A stretch of DNA of 64,000 bases from Competibacter_A sp037045535 (GTDB taxonomy: Bacteria > Pseudomonadota > Gammaproteobacteria > Competibacterales > Competibacteraceae), in assembly GCA_037045535.1 (NCBI GenBank), contig JBAOHI010000073.1, positions 709,812 to 773,811 of the forward strand. Reading direction: 5' to 3'. The translations under genes were made by a program, and so were the position numbers. Each line of letters opens with the position of its first letter. The first letter of the stretch is position 1. The notes beneath the pieces were generated by a model, which searched no databases, was not told the origin of the DNA, and saw only the letters and a program-made list of their open reading frames with translations. This document shows, piece after piece, positions 46,458-55,751 of the stretch.

Positions 46458-47558
46458 ATGACTGAGGAAAATCTGGTGGACGCTCATGAATCCGCATCCG
46501 CACCCAATAAACCCAAGCTAGGTGAAAAAGTCACCAAGGTCGCCACCTACTACCATCCGCGAACCTGGAAGGAGAAAGGTTTGTGGTGGACGATCGGTTT
46601 GTTTTTGGTCACTTACGTCATCGTGGTCATCGTACTCGGCTTCATCTGGTCGCGTTCGCCCGGTGAGTTCGACGTGCGCCAAAACGCGCTGGAAAAAGCC
46701 CATAACGAGCAGAAAAAACTGGTGCCGGGCTACGTGACTACCGCCACGACCATTCGCATCGCCGAAACCCTGCTGGATAAACCGGGTGGTTATCTCAGCA
46801 ACGATGTCACGCCGCCCGGCGTCTATCTGGACAATATCCCCAATTGGGAATTTGGGGCGCTGACCGAATTGCGCGATCTGACTCGCGCCCTGCGCAACGA
46901 TTTCAGCCGGTCCCAGACTCAATCGGTCGAGGACAAAGATTTGCAGGCAGCCGAGCCGAAGTTCAATTACGATTCAAACCACTGGATTTTCCCGGCTACC
47001 GAGTCGGAATACCGTGATGGCATCAAGGCACTTTATCGTTATCTGGACCGGCTCGCTGACGAGAAAGCCTACGATGGGCAGTTCTTCACCCGCGCCGACA
47101 ATCTGAACGCCTATCTGGCAGTAGTCGGGACACGGCTGGGCAGTCTGGCGCAACGGCTGGCGGCCAGCGTCGGCCAGACCCGTTTCAACACCGATTTGGC
47201 CGGCGATACGCACGCTCGCCAGTCCACCCCAACCCCGAATCAGATCGAGGTTAAAACCCCATGGTTGAAAATTGACGACTATTTCTTCGAGGCGCGCGGC
47301 TACTCTTGGGCGCTGCTGCATACGCTGAAGGCCCTGGAAGTGGATTTTCGCGACGTGCTCCAAAAAAAGAACGCCCTGGTGTCGCTCCAACAAATCATTC
47401 GCGAGCTGGAAAATACCCAGAGTTTTATCTGGAGTCCGATGATCCTGAATGGCACCGGCTTTGGGCCGATGGCCAATCATTCGCTGATCATGGCATCGTA
47501 TATCTCGCGAGCCAACGCCGCGATCATCGATCTGCGGAACTTGCTGCTACAAGGCTGA
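46458..47558 (+). CDS. DUF2333 family membrane protein
   Basis: The 366-residue protein has one membrane helix near the N-terminus (WWTIGLFLVTYVIVVIVLGFIW) preceded by a cytoplasmic tail with YYHPRTWKEKG, and a large helical periplasmic domain (GALTELRDLTRALRNDFSRSQ, YFFEARGYSWALLHTLKALE, NGTGFGPMANHSLIMASYIS). This matches DUF2333, a gammaproteobacterial family without known function. It follows valS by 35 bp with a GAGG site and is probably cotranscribed. Confidence 0.88.
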   Translation: MTEENLVDAHESASAPNKPKLGEKVTKVATYYHPRTWKEKGLWWTIGLFLVTYVIVVIVLGFIWSRSPGEFDVRQNALEKAHNEQKKLVPGYVTTATTIRIAETLLDKPGGYLSNDVTPPGVYLDNIPNWEFGALTELRDLTRALRNDFSRSQTQSVEDKDLQAAEPKFNYDSNHWIFPATESEYRDGIKALYRYLDRLADEKAYDGQFFTRADNLNAYLAVVGTRLGSLAQRLAASVGQTRFNTDLAGDTHARQSTPTPNQIEVKTPWLKIDDYFFEARGYSWALLHTLKALEVDFRDVLQKKNALVSLQQIIRELENTQSFIWSPMILNGTGFGPMANHSLIMASYISRANAAIIDLRNLLLQG

Positions 47559-47559
47559 A

Positions 47560-48315
47560 ATGGCGAATTTCAACACCCACCTGATGGGGGCGGCGGCGAT
47601 CAGTGGATTGGCCGCCACCGTGCTGGTCATGAGCAGCGCGGTGCCCCATCAGGCCGCCATTGGCTATTTTGTGCTGGGGGTGATCGGTGGCCTACTGCCG
47701 GATATTGATCTACCCACCTCCGTTCTGGTTCGGATTGCCTTCGCAACATTGGCGGTGGTCGCGGGCTTCCTTGTGGTATTTACTTTCGGCAGCCGTTATT
47801 CACTGGTGGAACTGGTTATCCTGTGGTTCGGTTGTTTTTTGCTGATTCGCTATGGCTTGTTTACCCTGCTTGATCGATTTACCGTGCACCGTGGCTTGGT
47901 TCATACCGTTCCGATGGCAATCGGTCTGGGATTGGCGACCACCGCCCTCGCTTTCCACGTTTTCAATGCGTCCGTCATTCATTCCTGGCTGTGCGGGACG
48001 TTTCTCACGATGGGCTTTGTTGTCCATTTATTGCTGGACGAATTTTACAGCGTCGATTTGTTTGGCAAGAAACTACTGAAAAGCTCCTTTGGCACCGCGT
48101 TCAGCCTGGGCAGCCTGAACCAGCCCATCGGCACGGCGGTTCTGTATCTGACGGTCATCGGCCTGTTTTTTCTGTGCCCCTCCCCCAAGCCTTTCGCCGA
48201 ATTCGCGCTGAACCACGGCACCTATCGCGGTGTGACCCAGCGCCTGGTTCCTCACGACACATGGTTTCCGGGATTCCTGCGCCGAGTAACGCCGTCCAGC
48301 TTGTCAGATTGGTAA
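47560..48315 (+). CDS. YdjM-like membrane-bound metal-dependent hydrolase
   Basis: The 251-residue protein has several membrane helices and the conserved polar motifs of the YdjM family: NFNTHLMGAAAIS, GLLPDIDLPTS, FTVHRGLVHTVPMA and GFVVHLLLDEFYSVD, which give a His/Asp metal site in the membrane. The family is a predicted hydrolase (LexA-regulated in E. coli). It starts two bases after the DUF2333 stop. Confidence 0.85.
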   Translation: MANFNTHLMGAAAISGLAATVLVMSSAVPHQAAIGYFVLGVIGGLLPDIDLPTSVLVRIAFATLAVVAGFLVVFTFGSRYSLVELVILWFGCFLLIRYGLFTLLDRFTVHRGLVHTVPMAIGLGLATTALAFHVFNASVIHSWLCGTFLTMGFVVHLLLDEFYSVDLFGKKLLKSSFGTAFSLGSLNQPIGTAVLYLTVIGLFFLCPSPKPFAEFALNHGTYRGVTQRLVPHDTWFPGFLRRVTPSSLSDW

Positions 48316-48495
48316 CCCCTCGATCCCGGCCACCACGCAACGGGTCAGCATCCCGCCCAGGCACCCGTTGAACCACCCGTCGTCTCCGGCGTTCGGCCAC
48401 GCGGCGAAGTACGTAGAACCGGCGGCGAAGATGACGCAACTTGCGAGAGCGCTGCCGGTCACATTGGAAGGCTCACCGCTGGGAACTACCACGCC

Positions 48496-49410
48496 ATGCT
48501 GATCAAGAAACCCGCCGATATCCATCCATCCGAGATCACCCCACCCGAACTGTACGCTCGCCGTCGCGAGTTTCTAAAATCTGCCGCCGCGCTGGGCGCC
48601 GCCGCGTTATTACCGCCAATATTAGGCAGCAACGCCGCTCGCGCGGCGGATGACGGTCTCAAGCCAACGCCTTACCAAGATGTGACGTCTTACAACAACT
48701 TCTACGAATTCGGCTCCAGCAAGACCGATCCAGCGGAATATGCCGGCAGCCTGAAAACCAAGCCCTGGACGGTCACCGTGGAAGGCCATTGCGAAAAACC
48801 GGGCCAGTACGCGCTGGAGGATTTTCTGGCGCCGCATCAGGCGGAAGAGCACATCTACCGGTTACGCTGCGTGGAGGCGTGGTCGATGGTGGTGCCGTGG
48901 CTGGGGATTCCGCTGGGCAAGATTTTGTCGCGCTTCCAACCAACTTCGAACGCCAAGTACGTCGGATTCGTCACCTTGCTCGATCCCGCGCAGATGCCGG
49001 GCCAGCGAACCCATATCCTCGATTGGCCTTATGTCGAGGGATTGCGGATGGATGAAGCCATGCATCCGCTGACCTTGTTCGCGACGGGTCTGTACGGCAA
49101 GGAACTGCCCAACCAGAACGGGGCACCCCTACGGCTAGTGGTACCGTGGAAATACGGCTTCAAGAGTATCAAATCGATTGTGAAAATTCGCTTCACCGAG
49201 GAACAGCCGAAAACCACTTGGAACCTGCAAGCACCGAACGAGTATGGTTTTTACGCTAACGTCAATCCCAACGTTGATCATCCACGCTGGAGCCAGAAAA
49301 AGGAGCGACGCATCGGCGACTTCTTCCGCCGCGATACTCTGCTGCTCAACGGCTACGCCGATCAAGTCGCTGGATTGTACGCGGGGATGGATTTGCGGAA
49401 GAACTTTTAA
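48496..49410 (+). CDS. msrP: Protein-methionine-sulfoxide reductase catalytic subunit MsrP
   Basis: The 304-residue protein has a twin-arginine signal (RRREFLKSAAALGAAALL) and the sulfite-oxidase-type molybdopterin fold with the Mo-ligating Cys125 in YRLRCVEAWSMVVPW. Further family segments are HILDWPYVEGLRMDEAMHP and RLVVPWKYGFKSIKSIVKI. MsrP repairs oxidised methionines of periplasmic proteins using electrons from the haem membrane protein MsrQ. No msrQ follows; the next gene is on the other strand. Confidence 0.93.
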   Translation: MLIKKPADIHPSEITPPELYARRREFLKSAAALGAAALLPPILGSNAARAADDGLKPTPYQDVTSYNNFYEFGSSKTDPAEYAGSLKTKPWTVTVEGHCEKPGQYALEDFLAPHQAEEHIYRLRCVEAWSMVVPWLGIPLGKILSRFQPTSNAKYVGFVTLLDPAQMPGQRTHILDWPYVEGLRMDEAMHPLTLFATGLYGKELPNQNGAPLRLVVPWKYGFKSIKSIVKIRFTEEQPKTTWNLQAPNEYGFYANVNPNVDHPRWSQKKERRIGDFFRRDTLLLNGYADQVAGLYAGMDLRKNF

Positions 49411-49453
49411 TACACAGCCATCGCAACACGGCGGAAGCGGAAACCGACTGGCA

Positions 49454-50101
49454 TCACCGCGCCGTGAAATAGATATCGCCGTACCAGGCAGTCGCACTCT
49501 GGCCACTGTTGTCGGTGTCGGTCATCAGGGCGACGGCATCGATAGCTTCGATGTCTTCGCCGAACAGTTGCCGGAAGTCAGCCCGAATGTCGCGTTTTTC
49601 GCTGACCCAGCGCCCAGCGTCTTTCGTGCCGGAACGCAGCGCCATCACCCGTGCATTAGCGGTAAAGGCGTTATTCCAGGTCGTGCCTACGGGCTGGTTG
49701 CTGGACCAGACGTAAACCAGCGAGCGGGTTTTCCAGAACGTGGCCCCGCCGGACACCACCACGTAAACCCGCGCCGGATAATCGTCACCGGCCTTGCTGC
49801 GCTCGTCCACGCCATTCAATACCTTATCGACTCGCCACGACCAGTTCAGCCAGGGCGTGCGATTCAAATCCACCCGAATTTCCCGGTACAAGCCCGAGGC
49901 CGTGCCTTGGCTATCGGCGAACAAGGCCCGCTGTCCGCTTCGATCGTCGATGCTGTAACGGGTTTCACCCTTGAAGGACTTGGTTTGCCAGTCTTGTCGG
50001 TCACCGGCAGAAAACCGGCCGATCATCAGTTTTTCGTCCACGGCTCCGGCCGGTATCGCGACCGTTAGCAATACCGCTCCCCATAGCGTTTTCGACCTCA
50101 T
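49454..50101 (-). CDS. DUF3047 family exported protein
   Basis: The 215-residue protein has a signal peptide (KTLWGAVLLTVAIPAGA) and the DUF3047 pattern: LNWSWRVDKVLNGVDERSKAGDDYPARVYVV, read as short pieces LNWSWRVDK and GDDYPARVYVV, then LVYVWSSNQPVGTTW and VALMTDTDNSGQSATAWYGDI. The fold is predicted to be a jelly-roll; function is unknown. Its start overlaps the stop of the upstream gene by four bases. Confidence 0.82.
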   Translation of the reverse strand: MRSKTLWGAVLLTVAIPAGAVDEKLMIGRFSAGDRQDWQTKSFKGETRYSIDDRSGQRALFADSQGTASGLYREIRVDLNRTPWLNWSWRVDKVLNGVDERSKAGDDYPARVYVVVSGGATFWKTRSLVYVWSSNQPVGTTWNNAFTANARVMALRSGTKDAGRWVSEKRDIRADFRQLFGEDIEAIDAVALMTDTDNSGQSATAWYGDIYFTAR

Positions 50102-51597
50102 CGCTCCTCCTTCGCCGGCTCGAACAGCCGATCCAATAAATCCGCGTCGTCAAAATGGCGCCGGCCCACGAAAGCGATCGCGTGCCGGCCGCGCTCGCGC
50201 ATCGCGCCGGGTGACGGCACGCCAGTCGGCCACAGCAGCCAGCGTTCGGCCCGCTCGCTGCCCGCCACCAACCCATCGGAATCGAACAGGCTACGAAGCT
50301 CACCATCCGCTGCTGGCACAGCGTACAGCGTCGCATAATCTCGCGTGTCGAGTTGGACAACTGAACCTGGCCGATCAGCGTAGACCCGTTGCACATAATG
50401 GCTGCCGGAAGATAGCCGAATGATCACCCGCTCGTGATCGCCGACGGTGGGAGCAGGTTGCGGCGCTAGCGGTGGTTCGGCCCAATAAGCGGTCGCCGCT
50501 CGCAAGTGCAGCTTCGGACCGGGAAAAAGCAAGTGATAACAACCGCAGGCGTGAATGCTGTCATACAGCAAAGGCTGACCCGTCGAATCCAGCGTGACCC
50601 GCCACAGCACACCATCCAACGACCCGCCCAGCAGATCGAACACGCCAGTCTTGGGGCGAGCGGCAAACCAGAGTAAATAATTCAGTTGTAACAGTGGCTT
50701 GCTCTGCCAACTTAGGTAAGAGGTGTAAAGATAAACTGCTGGTTTAGAAGTCTCTACAGTCGGTATGCCGCCTGCTGACCAGCGGGGCGAACCTGGCTGG
50801 TCGACATCGCTGGCTACATCAATCTCCCAAATGGGCGCGTGGCTGGCAAATAGCGTCGCCAGTTGGGCGGGAGTCGGTTCAGGAATGCCGAGCGCATCGC
50901 GGCGGATAGAGGTCAAATCGAAGGGAGCACGCAAAGCGGGGGGCGGTCCATAGCGGCACAATTCGCCCAGTACCGGAAGTTCCGTCAGCGGTTGGGCGAA
51001 CAGCGCTCGGGTTTCCGTCTGATAGCGGAAGACCCCGTAATCGACGGGCACCATGATGACCGGATAGAGGCCCAGTACCTGATGAGCGGTCTGGTATTCA
51101 TCGGGGACTTGTGTCCGTTCCCGAAGCGCGGCCAAACGTGATGGATCGGCCAGATCGGCGGCTCGCAGCGTGTCGGCACAGCGTTCCAAAACAGCCGGAA
51201 CATCGCGACCGAGCGCGTGACGGCGGTTTAATTCCGTCCGGCTATTGGCCGGCAACGACGCCCATTCCACCTGCCGGGCTTGTCGATCCAAAATGCTTAA
51301 ATGAGTCAGCCAGGCAGCAGTTTCGGTAGGGGTCAAAGCCTCTTCCCGGAAATCGGCCAGAAAGCGATCCATCCGTAGATAGGGAAAGCCATCGATGCGA
51401 GCAGGTGAGGAAGGTGTCGTTCCATGCGCCACCACTGCCGCATCAAGTTCAGCGTATAGTCTCAGACAGCGAGCAGCGACAGCCGCCTCGGGCGGCTGGA
51501 GGGGATGGCCGGCACAACCGACGAGGAATACCACCTGGAGCAAGCCAGGTAAAAGGTTTCCAAGCGAGTTCAATTGCCTGGTTCTGTAGTCTGCCAC
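50098..51597 (-). CDS. Hypothetical exported lipoprotein-like protein
   Basis: About 499 residues from a GTG start; internal TTG starts could shorten it. A lipobox-like FLVGC lies near residue 28 after a hydrophobic stretch, so it is probably a lipoprotein. The body is globular without a recognised domain; it contains KPLLQLNYLLWFAARPKTG and an HACGCYHLLFPG segment with two Cys and two His. It is translationally coupled (ATGA) to the DUF3047 gene, so both may act in the envelope. Confidence 0.65.
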   Translation of the reverse strand: MADYRTRQLNSLGNLLPGLLQVVFLVGCAGHPLQPPEAAVAARCLRLYAELDAAVVAHGTTPSSPARIDGFPYLRMDRFLADFREEALTPTETAAWLTHLSILDRQARQVEWASLPANSRTELNRRHALGRDVPAVLERCADTLRAADLADPSRLAALRERTQVPDEYQTAHQVLGLYPVIMVPVDYGVFRYQTETRALFAQPLTELPVLGELCRYGPPPALRAPFDLTSIRRDALGIPEPTPAQLATLFASHAPIWEIDVASDVDQPGSPRWSAGGIPTVETSKPAVYLYTSYLSWQSKPLLQLNYLLWFAARPKTGVFDLLGGSLDGVLWRVTLDSTGQPLLYDSIHACGCYHLLFPGPKLHLRAATAYWAEPPLAPQPAPTVGDHERVIIRLSSGSHYVQRVYADRPGSVVQLDTRDYATLYAVPAADGELRSLFDSDGLVAGSERAERWLLWPTGVPSPGAMRERGRHAIAFVGRRHFDDADLLDRLFEPAKEER

Positions 51598-51750
51598 CGT
51601 TGCAACACGAATTTACGGCTATTGTTCCTCTGACCGCGTTAGCACGCGATGATCAGGTGGTCCTGCTGGGATTTGACAGACCGCTTGAAAAAAGCGTGCC
51701 CCCGCGTTTGTGTTGGCTGGCAATCCTGGTTTTCATCGACAGCCCAATCA

Positions 51751-52662
51751 TCAATGGCCACGCCGGATGCCATTCGCGATACTGGGGCGATCTGGCATTG
51801 CGCCGGATTGACGAGACACCGAACCGCCGCTGATACGAGCCCGCCATTGATCCTCAATCTCCACGATTTCTTCTTCCTCAGCACCCCCCTGAAACAGGTC
51901 GTTCCAGGCCACGTACAATAGCGCCCCCAAGTAGACCGGCAGCGGCAATGCCAGCACTTGGGCGAGAATGGAGGAAAATTGAAAAAACGGCAGCACCAAC
52001 AGCGACAGCCCGCAAGCACCCAGCACTAGAAATAACCAAGGATTGAGTTGCATCGCCAGCGCGCTGCGTCGCCAACACACCGACAGCGGCAATTCCCGAA
52101 ACAAACGCAAGGGAACCGTGAACGCCGCCAGCAGTACCTGAAGGATTAACAGCACGCTGCCCAAGACGCTGAGTTGCGTCCCCAAAATTGTGCTGGCGAC
52201 GCCAAACGTGGCGGATGGTGCCGGCAGCGAACCGTCGCTGATGGCGACATCGATGAGCAATGACTGATGCACCCAGTAGGCCAGCAAGTAACCTTGCAAT
52301 AGCAACAGAAACAAAAACAGGCTTGTGCCGACCAGTGCCTTAAGCGCGGTTCGATTGAACAACAAACGGAAAGCTGGCTCCCGTTTGCGGTTGGCGGCAC
52401 GCGCTATACCGCAGGCCAAGGTGACGGTCAAGCTGAGCGGTAACCCGTAGCAAAATACGGTAGCGATCAGCGAGATCCATCCTCCCGCCAACGGCAACCA
52501 CCATTCCCAGATCGGCAGGACCAGCAACAGGGCACTACCCGTGGGCGCGAATAGCGCCACAACCACGAACAGCCACGGCCGCCGCCGCATCAACTGCCAC
52601 GCCTGTATCAGCCAATCCCAGCCATCGCGCGGAGTGAGTGCCCTCGGTCCAAAACCGCTCAT
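51751..52662 (-). CDS. Multi-pass membrane protein (BPSS1780-like)
   Basis: The 303-residue protein has about six membrane helices after an N-terminal WDWLIQAWQLMRRRPWLFVV segment that resembles the GW-W-GW-LF-P start of BPSS1780-family membrane proteins. The C-terminal tail is acidic (GGAEEEEIVEIED) and then basic. The ATG at 52662 is used; two residues further upstream only GTG is available. No function is known. Confidence 0.6.
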   Translation of the reverse strand: MSGFGPRALTPRDGWDWLIQAWQLMRRRPWLFVVVALFAPTGSALLLVLPIWEWWLPLAGGWISLIATVFCYGLPLSLTVTLACGIARAANRKREPAFRLLFNRTALKALVGTSLFLFLLLLQGYLLAYWVHQSLLIDVAISDGSLPAPSATFGVASTILGTQLSVLGSVLLILQVLLAAFTVPLRLFRELPLSVCWRRSALAMQLNPWLFLVLGACGLSLLVLPFFQFSSILAQVLALPLPVYLGALLYVAWNDLFQGGAEEEEIVEIEDQWRARISGGSVSRQSGAMPDRPSIANGIRRGH

Positions 52663-53054
52663 ATTCACACCGTCCCATCGAGAAACCAGTGGCTAGTTTA
52701 TCCTGTACTGGGATAGGGCACACGACGATTAGTACGCGACATTCATGTGCGAGTAAATTCTATTTACCGCATCAAAATCGTTACTGCCTAACATCTTGAG
52801 CAACCGCTTGCTGGGGCAAGTCAACAGGCAGTCAGAACCTATCCGAATAACCGGGAAATGCAAAAGGTGATGAGGGCACAAGCGAATCCACTATCTATTA
52901 TCCAGCGTCGCACACGAAATACCCACTTTGCATTTGAGCGAGATGCGCCTTCAAAATGAGGGTGGCGGACACGCACTACCACGCGGCCCATGCACAGGAA
53001 ATATCGTAGTATTGGGTAAAAACCGGGAGACTTTTATTAGGTCTTTGTTTTTGA
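52663..53054. other. Intergenic region left of the integrative element
   Basis: These 392 bp lie between the membrane-protein gene and the tRNA-Glu fragment. I see no convincing gene or RNA. It is the chromosomal flank of the att site, and the stretch next to the tRNA 3' end would hold the tRNA terminator, but only a weak AGAC/GTCT stem before a T run is visible. Confidence 0.4.
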
Positions 53055-53098
53055 TGGCGTCCCCAAGGGGATTCGAACCCCTGTTACCGCCGTGAAAG
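53055..53098 (-). other. attL-type site: 44-nt 3' fragment of tRNA-Glu
   Basis: On the minus strand this reads as the 3' part of tRNA-Glu(UUC): anticodon loop CTTTCAC, 3' anticodon stem, variable loop GGTAA, T arm AGGGG-TTCGAAT-CCCCT, acceptor strand TGGGGAC and GCCA. The 5' half of a tRNA is absent; different sequence begins after CTTTC. A tyrosine recombinase gene starts 140 bp away. This is the attachment-site footprint left when an element inserts in a tRNA gene. Confidence 0.85.
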
Positions 53099-53107
53099 TT
53101 CTATAAA

Positions 53108-53225
53108 ACCGTCCACTACCGTCTGTCACCGTCTCTACAACCCGAATAATCCCGTTGTAAACCTGCTAGTTAGTGCATAGTTGTCTTTTATTGTCCACCC
53201 ACGTATTCTAGACACCATCTAGACA
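53108..53225. promoter_or_regulatory. Phased direct repeats upstream of the integrase
   Basis: ACCGTC occurs three times at exactly 10-bp spacing (53108, 53118, 53128). TCTAGACA occurs twice at 11-bp spacing (53207 and 53218) just before the integrase ribosome site. Helically phased repeats between att and int suit integrase arm sites or excisionase/autoregulator binding; the assignment is inference. Confidence 0.5.
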
Positions 53226-53238
53226 AGGGTGGACGACG

Positions 53239-54486
53239 ATGGCAAGAACAGTCAAAGACGCAACGCTCGAATCCCGCAAGGGTCGGGACCGGCTGGCGGT
53301 AGGCCGGCGGCACTGGCGGAATATCCGCAAGGGATTGGCGGTGGGGTATTACAAGGTGAAGGACGGGGCCGGGGGCACGTGGCTGGTGCGCTGGTTGATG
53401 CCCGATGGGCGGTACACGATTCAAAGCTTGGGGGTTGCCGATGACCACCAGGACGCGACCGGAACCGACGTGCTGGATTTCGGGCAAGCCTGTGACCGGT
53501 GCTACCAGTTTGCCGCCCGCGCCGTTGAACCCACCCGCGACGCGCCCCGCACCGTTGCCGATGCCATTGCGGCCTATCTGGCGTGGTATCGCGTTCACCG
53601 CAAGGCGGTTCGGGATACGGAGCTGACGTGCGAAGCGCTCATCCTCCCCGCTCTAGGCTCTCTCAAGCTGACCGATCTCACGGCCGGCATGATTCGGGCG
53701 TGGCATGAACAGCTTGCCGCAACGCCCGCCCGTGTGCGGCGCAAGGCTGGCGCAGCCCTGGCCCATCGGGAAAGCGATCCCCGAGCCCGGAAAGCCACAG
53801 CCAACCGAGTGTTGACCGCACTTAAGGCCGCACTGAATCGAGCCTTTCAGGAAGGTTGGGTTGAGGACGATGCCGCATGGCGCCGGGTTAAGCCGTTTCC
53901 GGGTGTGAACGCGCCCCGTGTCCGGCACTTGAGCCGAGACGAAGCCACCCGCCTGCTGAACGCTTGCGATCCCGATATGCGGTTGCTGGTGACGGGCGCG
54001 CTACAGACCGGTTGCCGGTACGCGGAATTGGGCCGCTTGGCCGCAAGTGACGTGGATACCGACCACGGAACGGTGCATGTTCGGTTGAGCAAGAGCGGTA
54101 AGCCGCGTGACGTGCCGTTGACCGATGAAGGCCGGGCGTTCTTTGCCCGGCTGAAGATCGGTAAGGCGGGCAGTGACCTACTGTTCCTGAACAAGGGGCA
54201 CCCTTGGGGTGAATCCCAGCAACGCCGCCCCCTGGAACTTGCGGCCCAGCGGGCCGGACTGACAGGAGTATCGTTTCACGTCACTCGGCACACCTACGGC
54301 AGTCTGTTAGCCGCTGCGGGTACGAACCTGCAAGTCATTGCCGCAGCCTTGGGGCATAGCGACACCCGGATCACCGAACGCCACTATGCCCACTTGTTGC
54401 CGAGCCACGTTCGCGACGCCGTTCGAGCGGCCCTTCCCTGTTTTGGGGTGGCGCCTACCGATAACGTGGCGGTATTCAGTCGGTAA
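53239..54486 (+). CDS. Tyrosine recombinase/integrase of the tRNA-Glu element
   Basis: The 415-residue protein has an N-terminal arm-type domain, a core-binding SAM-like domain (VADAIAAYLAWYRVHRKAV) and a C-terminal catalytic domain with the Arg in LQTGCRYAEL, HxxR in FHVTRHTYGSLL, and the His and Tyr nucleophile in LGHSDTRITERHYAHL. All catalytic residues are present, so it should be active. It reads away from the adjacent tRNA-Glu fragment into the element. Confidence 0.93.
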   Translation: MARTVKDATLESRKGRDRLAVGRRHWRNIRKGLAVGYYKVKDGAGGTWLVRWLMPDGRYTIQSLGVADDHQDATGTDVLDFGQACDRCYQFAARAVEPTRDAPRTVADAIAAYLAWYRVHRKAVRDTELTCEALILPALGSLKLTDLTAGMIRAWHEQLAATPARVRRKAGAALAHRESDPRARKATANRVLTALKAALNRAFQEGWVEDDAAWRRVKPFPGVNAPRVRHLSRDEATRLLNACDPDMRLLVTGALQTGCRYAELGRLAASDVDTDHGTVHVRLSKSGKPRDVPLTDEGRAFFARLKIGKAGSDLLFLNKGHPWGESQQRRPLELAAQRAGLTGVSFHVTRHTYGSLLAAAGTNLQVIAAALGHSDTRITERHYAHLLPSHVRDAVRAALPCFGVAPTDNVAVFSR

Positions 54487-54494
54487 GCGCGGCG

Positions 54495-55043
54495 ATGACC
54501 ACCCGAGACGATATGCAAGATTGTCTTGATCGGGCGGGCGTGGTGGTGACACCGGAAGCTTTTGAACGGTTCCTAGCGGTGTACGAGATTCTTGCCTCAG
54601 AGCCTCCTTTGCCGGCTTCGCCCAACCTGTCCCCCTATTTTCAGGAACTACAGGACGGAGTTCGCCAAATCAGGAAGGCTTTGGTGGCGTTACACCAGGA
54701 AGGCCCGCCGATGGAACTTTGGCCGCAAGTCGGTCAGTCCGTATCGCCTACGGAGATTTTGCGGGTTCTCGACCAGTTGGATCGGTGGGGAAGGGGCGGG
54801 GCAATGGCGTGGCGTAAAAAGAGAGGCCGTCCCCCCGACCCACGGATTGCGCGTGCCGTCGTTATTCTCGGGACCGCCATTGAGGAAATTCTCGGCATTC
54901 CTGCGACCCCCACTGCGGGCAACGCGTTCATTGAGCTACTGGTGAAGCTGCGACATCTAAGCCCGGACGGCGCCTTGTGGGAAGCAAAGGAGATACTCAA
55001 AACCTGCCGGGAACGCGAGCGAAGTAACAAATGTGTCACATAA
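54495..55043 (+). CDS. Hypothetical element-encoded protein
   Basis: The 182-residue protein starts eight bases after the integrase stop. It is mostly helical, with a basic central segment (WRKKRGRPPDPRIARAVVIL) and a C-terminal helical part (GNAFIELLVKLRHL). No family is recognised. The position directly behind int suggests an accessory or regulatory role in the element, which is inference. Confidence 0.6.
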   Translation: MTTRDDMQDCLDRAGVVVTPEAFERFLAVYEILASEPPLPASPNLSPYFQELQDGVRQIRKALVALHQEGPPMELWPQVGQSVSPTEILRVLDQLDRWGRGGAMAWRKKRGRPPDPRIARAVVILGTAIEEILGIPATPTAGNAFIELLVKLRHLSPDGALWEAKEILKTCRERERSNKCVT

Positions 55044-55138
55044 TAATTCCCGCGAAATCGGGTGAATTATCTATCCTGACATTCCAAGAAATGTGTTTAA
55101 TATCTTGAGCCGTCTTTGCGTAACCAAGGCGGTTCCCG

Positions 55139-55393
55139 ATGCCTCATCCTTTTCCTCTTGTTTCTCCCGTCGAATCCTCCCCCACGGCTTTTGTGGGTAC
55201 CTTACCGGCGATCATGTCGATCCCGGAAGCGTGTCAGCACTCCCGCCTCAGCCGTGCCTTTCTCTATAAAGCGATCAAAGCCGGCGCACTGCAAACCGTT
55301 AAGCGCGGAAAACGGCGGCTCGTTTTCGGTTGTGACCTTGCGGCCTATTTGAGTGCGGACCAGCCCACCCGCTCGGTCGGGGCCGCGCCATGA
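55139..55393 (+). CDS. Small HTH (excisionase/MerR-like) protein
   Basis: The 84-residue protein has a winged-helix HTH_17-type core: MSIPEACQHSRLSRAFLYKA, then GALQTVKRGKRRLVFGCDLAAYL. This pattern is that of excisionases and small element regulators. Its stop overlaps the start of the next HTH gene by four bases. Confidence 0.75.
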   Translation: MPHPFPLVSPVESSPTAFVGTLPAIMSIPEACQHSRLSRAFLYKAIKAGALQTVKRGKRRLVFGCDLAAYLSADQPTRSVGAAP

Positions 55394-55677
55394 GCGGTCT
55401 CGGACATGCGCGGCCGGCGATCCGCAACGAAGCGACCGACGAACGAATGCTAAGGCCGGTTGTGGTGGCGGCATTGCTCGGCATTTCGACCGACGAACTC
55501 AAGCGGCTCGAACAGCGTGGCGAGTTTCCGCGAGCGGTGCGAACCAGCCGGACCGCGCGGGCGTGGCGCGAAAGCACGGTCCTAGCGTGGTTGGTGCTGA
55601 ATCGGCTGGAGCGGATCGGCGGCGGTGCAGGCGTTCGGCTTGGCGCTCGGGTTCGGGTCGTGAGGGCCGCGTCATGA
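55390..55677 (+). CDS. AlpA/HTH-like regulator
   Basis: The 95-residue protein contains VVVAALLGISTDELKRLEQRGEFPRAVRTSR in pieces typical of AlpA-type regulators (VAALLGIST, LEQRGEFPRAV, AWRESTVLAWL). AlpA controls excision genes in P4-like elements. It is coupled to the preceding HTH gene by ATGA and overlaps the following short frame. Confidence 0.7.
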   Translation: MSGLGHARPAIRNEATDERMLRPVVVAALLGISTDELKRLEQRGEFPRAVRTSRTARAWRESTVLAWLVLNRLERIGGGAGVRLGARVRVVRAAS

Positions 55678-55751
55678 CGGCGGCCCCTCGTAATTACCAG
55701 GACATTAAAGCGCTCGCCACAGCCACCGGCCGCCGAATCCCCGACCTATGA
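55674..55751 (+). CDS. 25-residue leader-like ORF before the primase-helicase
   Basis: A 25-codon frame (MTAAPRNYQDIKALATATGR...) starts in an ATGA overlap with the HTH gene and stops in another overlap (ATGA at 55748) with the primase gene. The unbroken chain of overlaps argues that it is translated. Its end, GRRIPDL, looks like a truncated or coupling peptide; I know no family. Confidence 0.45.
   Translation: MTAAPRNYQDIKALATATGRRIPDL

Noticed and set aside
48304..48525. Small minus-strand gene between the YdjM-like gene and msrP
   Set aside because: It overlaps the msrP start, has no ribosome site and matches nothing I recognise.
53055..53098. Functional tRNA-Glu gene
   Set aside because: Only the 3' half is present; the 5' acceptor strand, D arm and 5' anticodon stem are missing.
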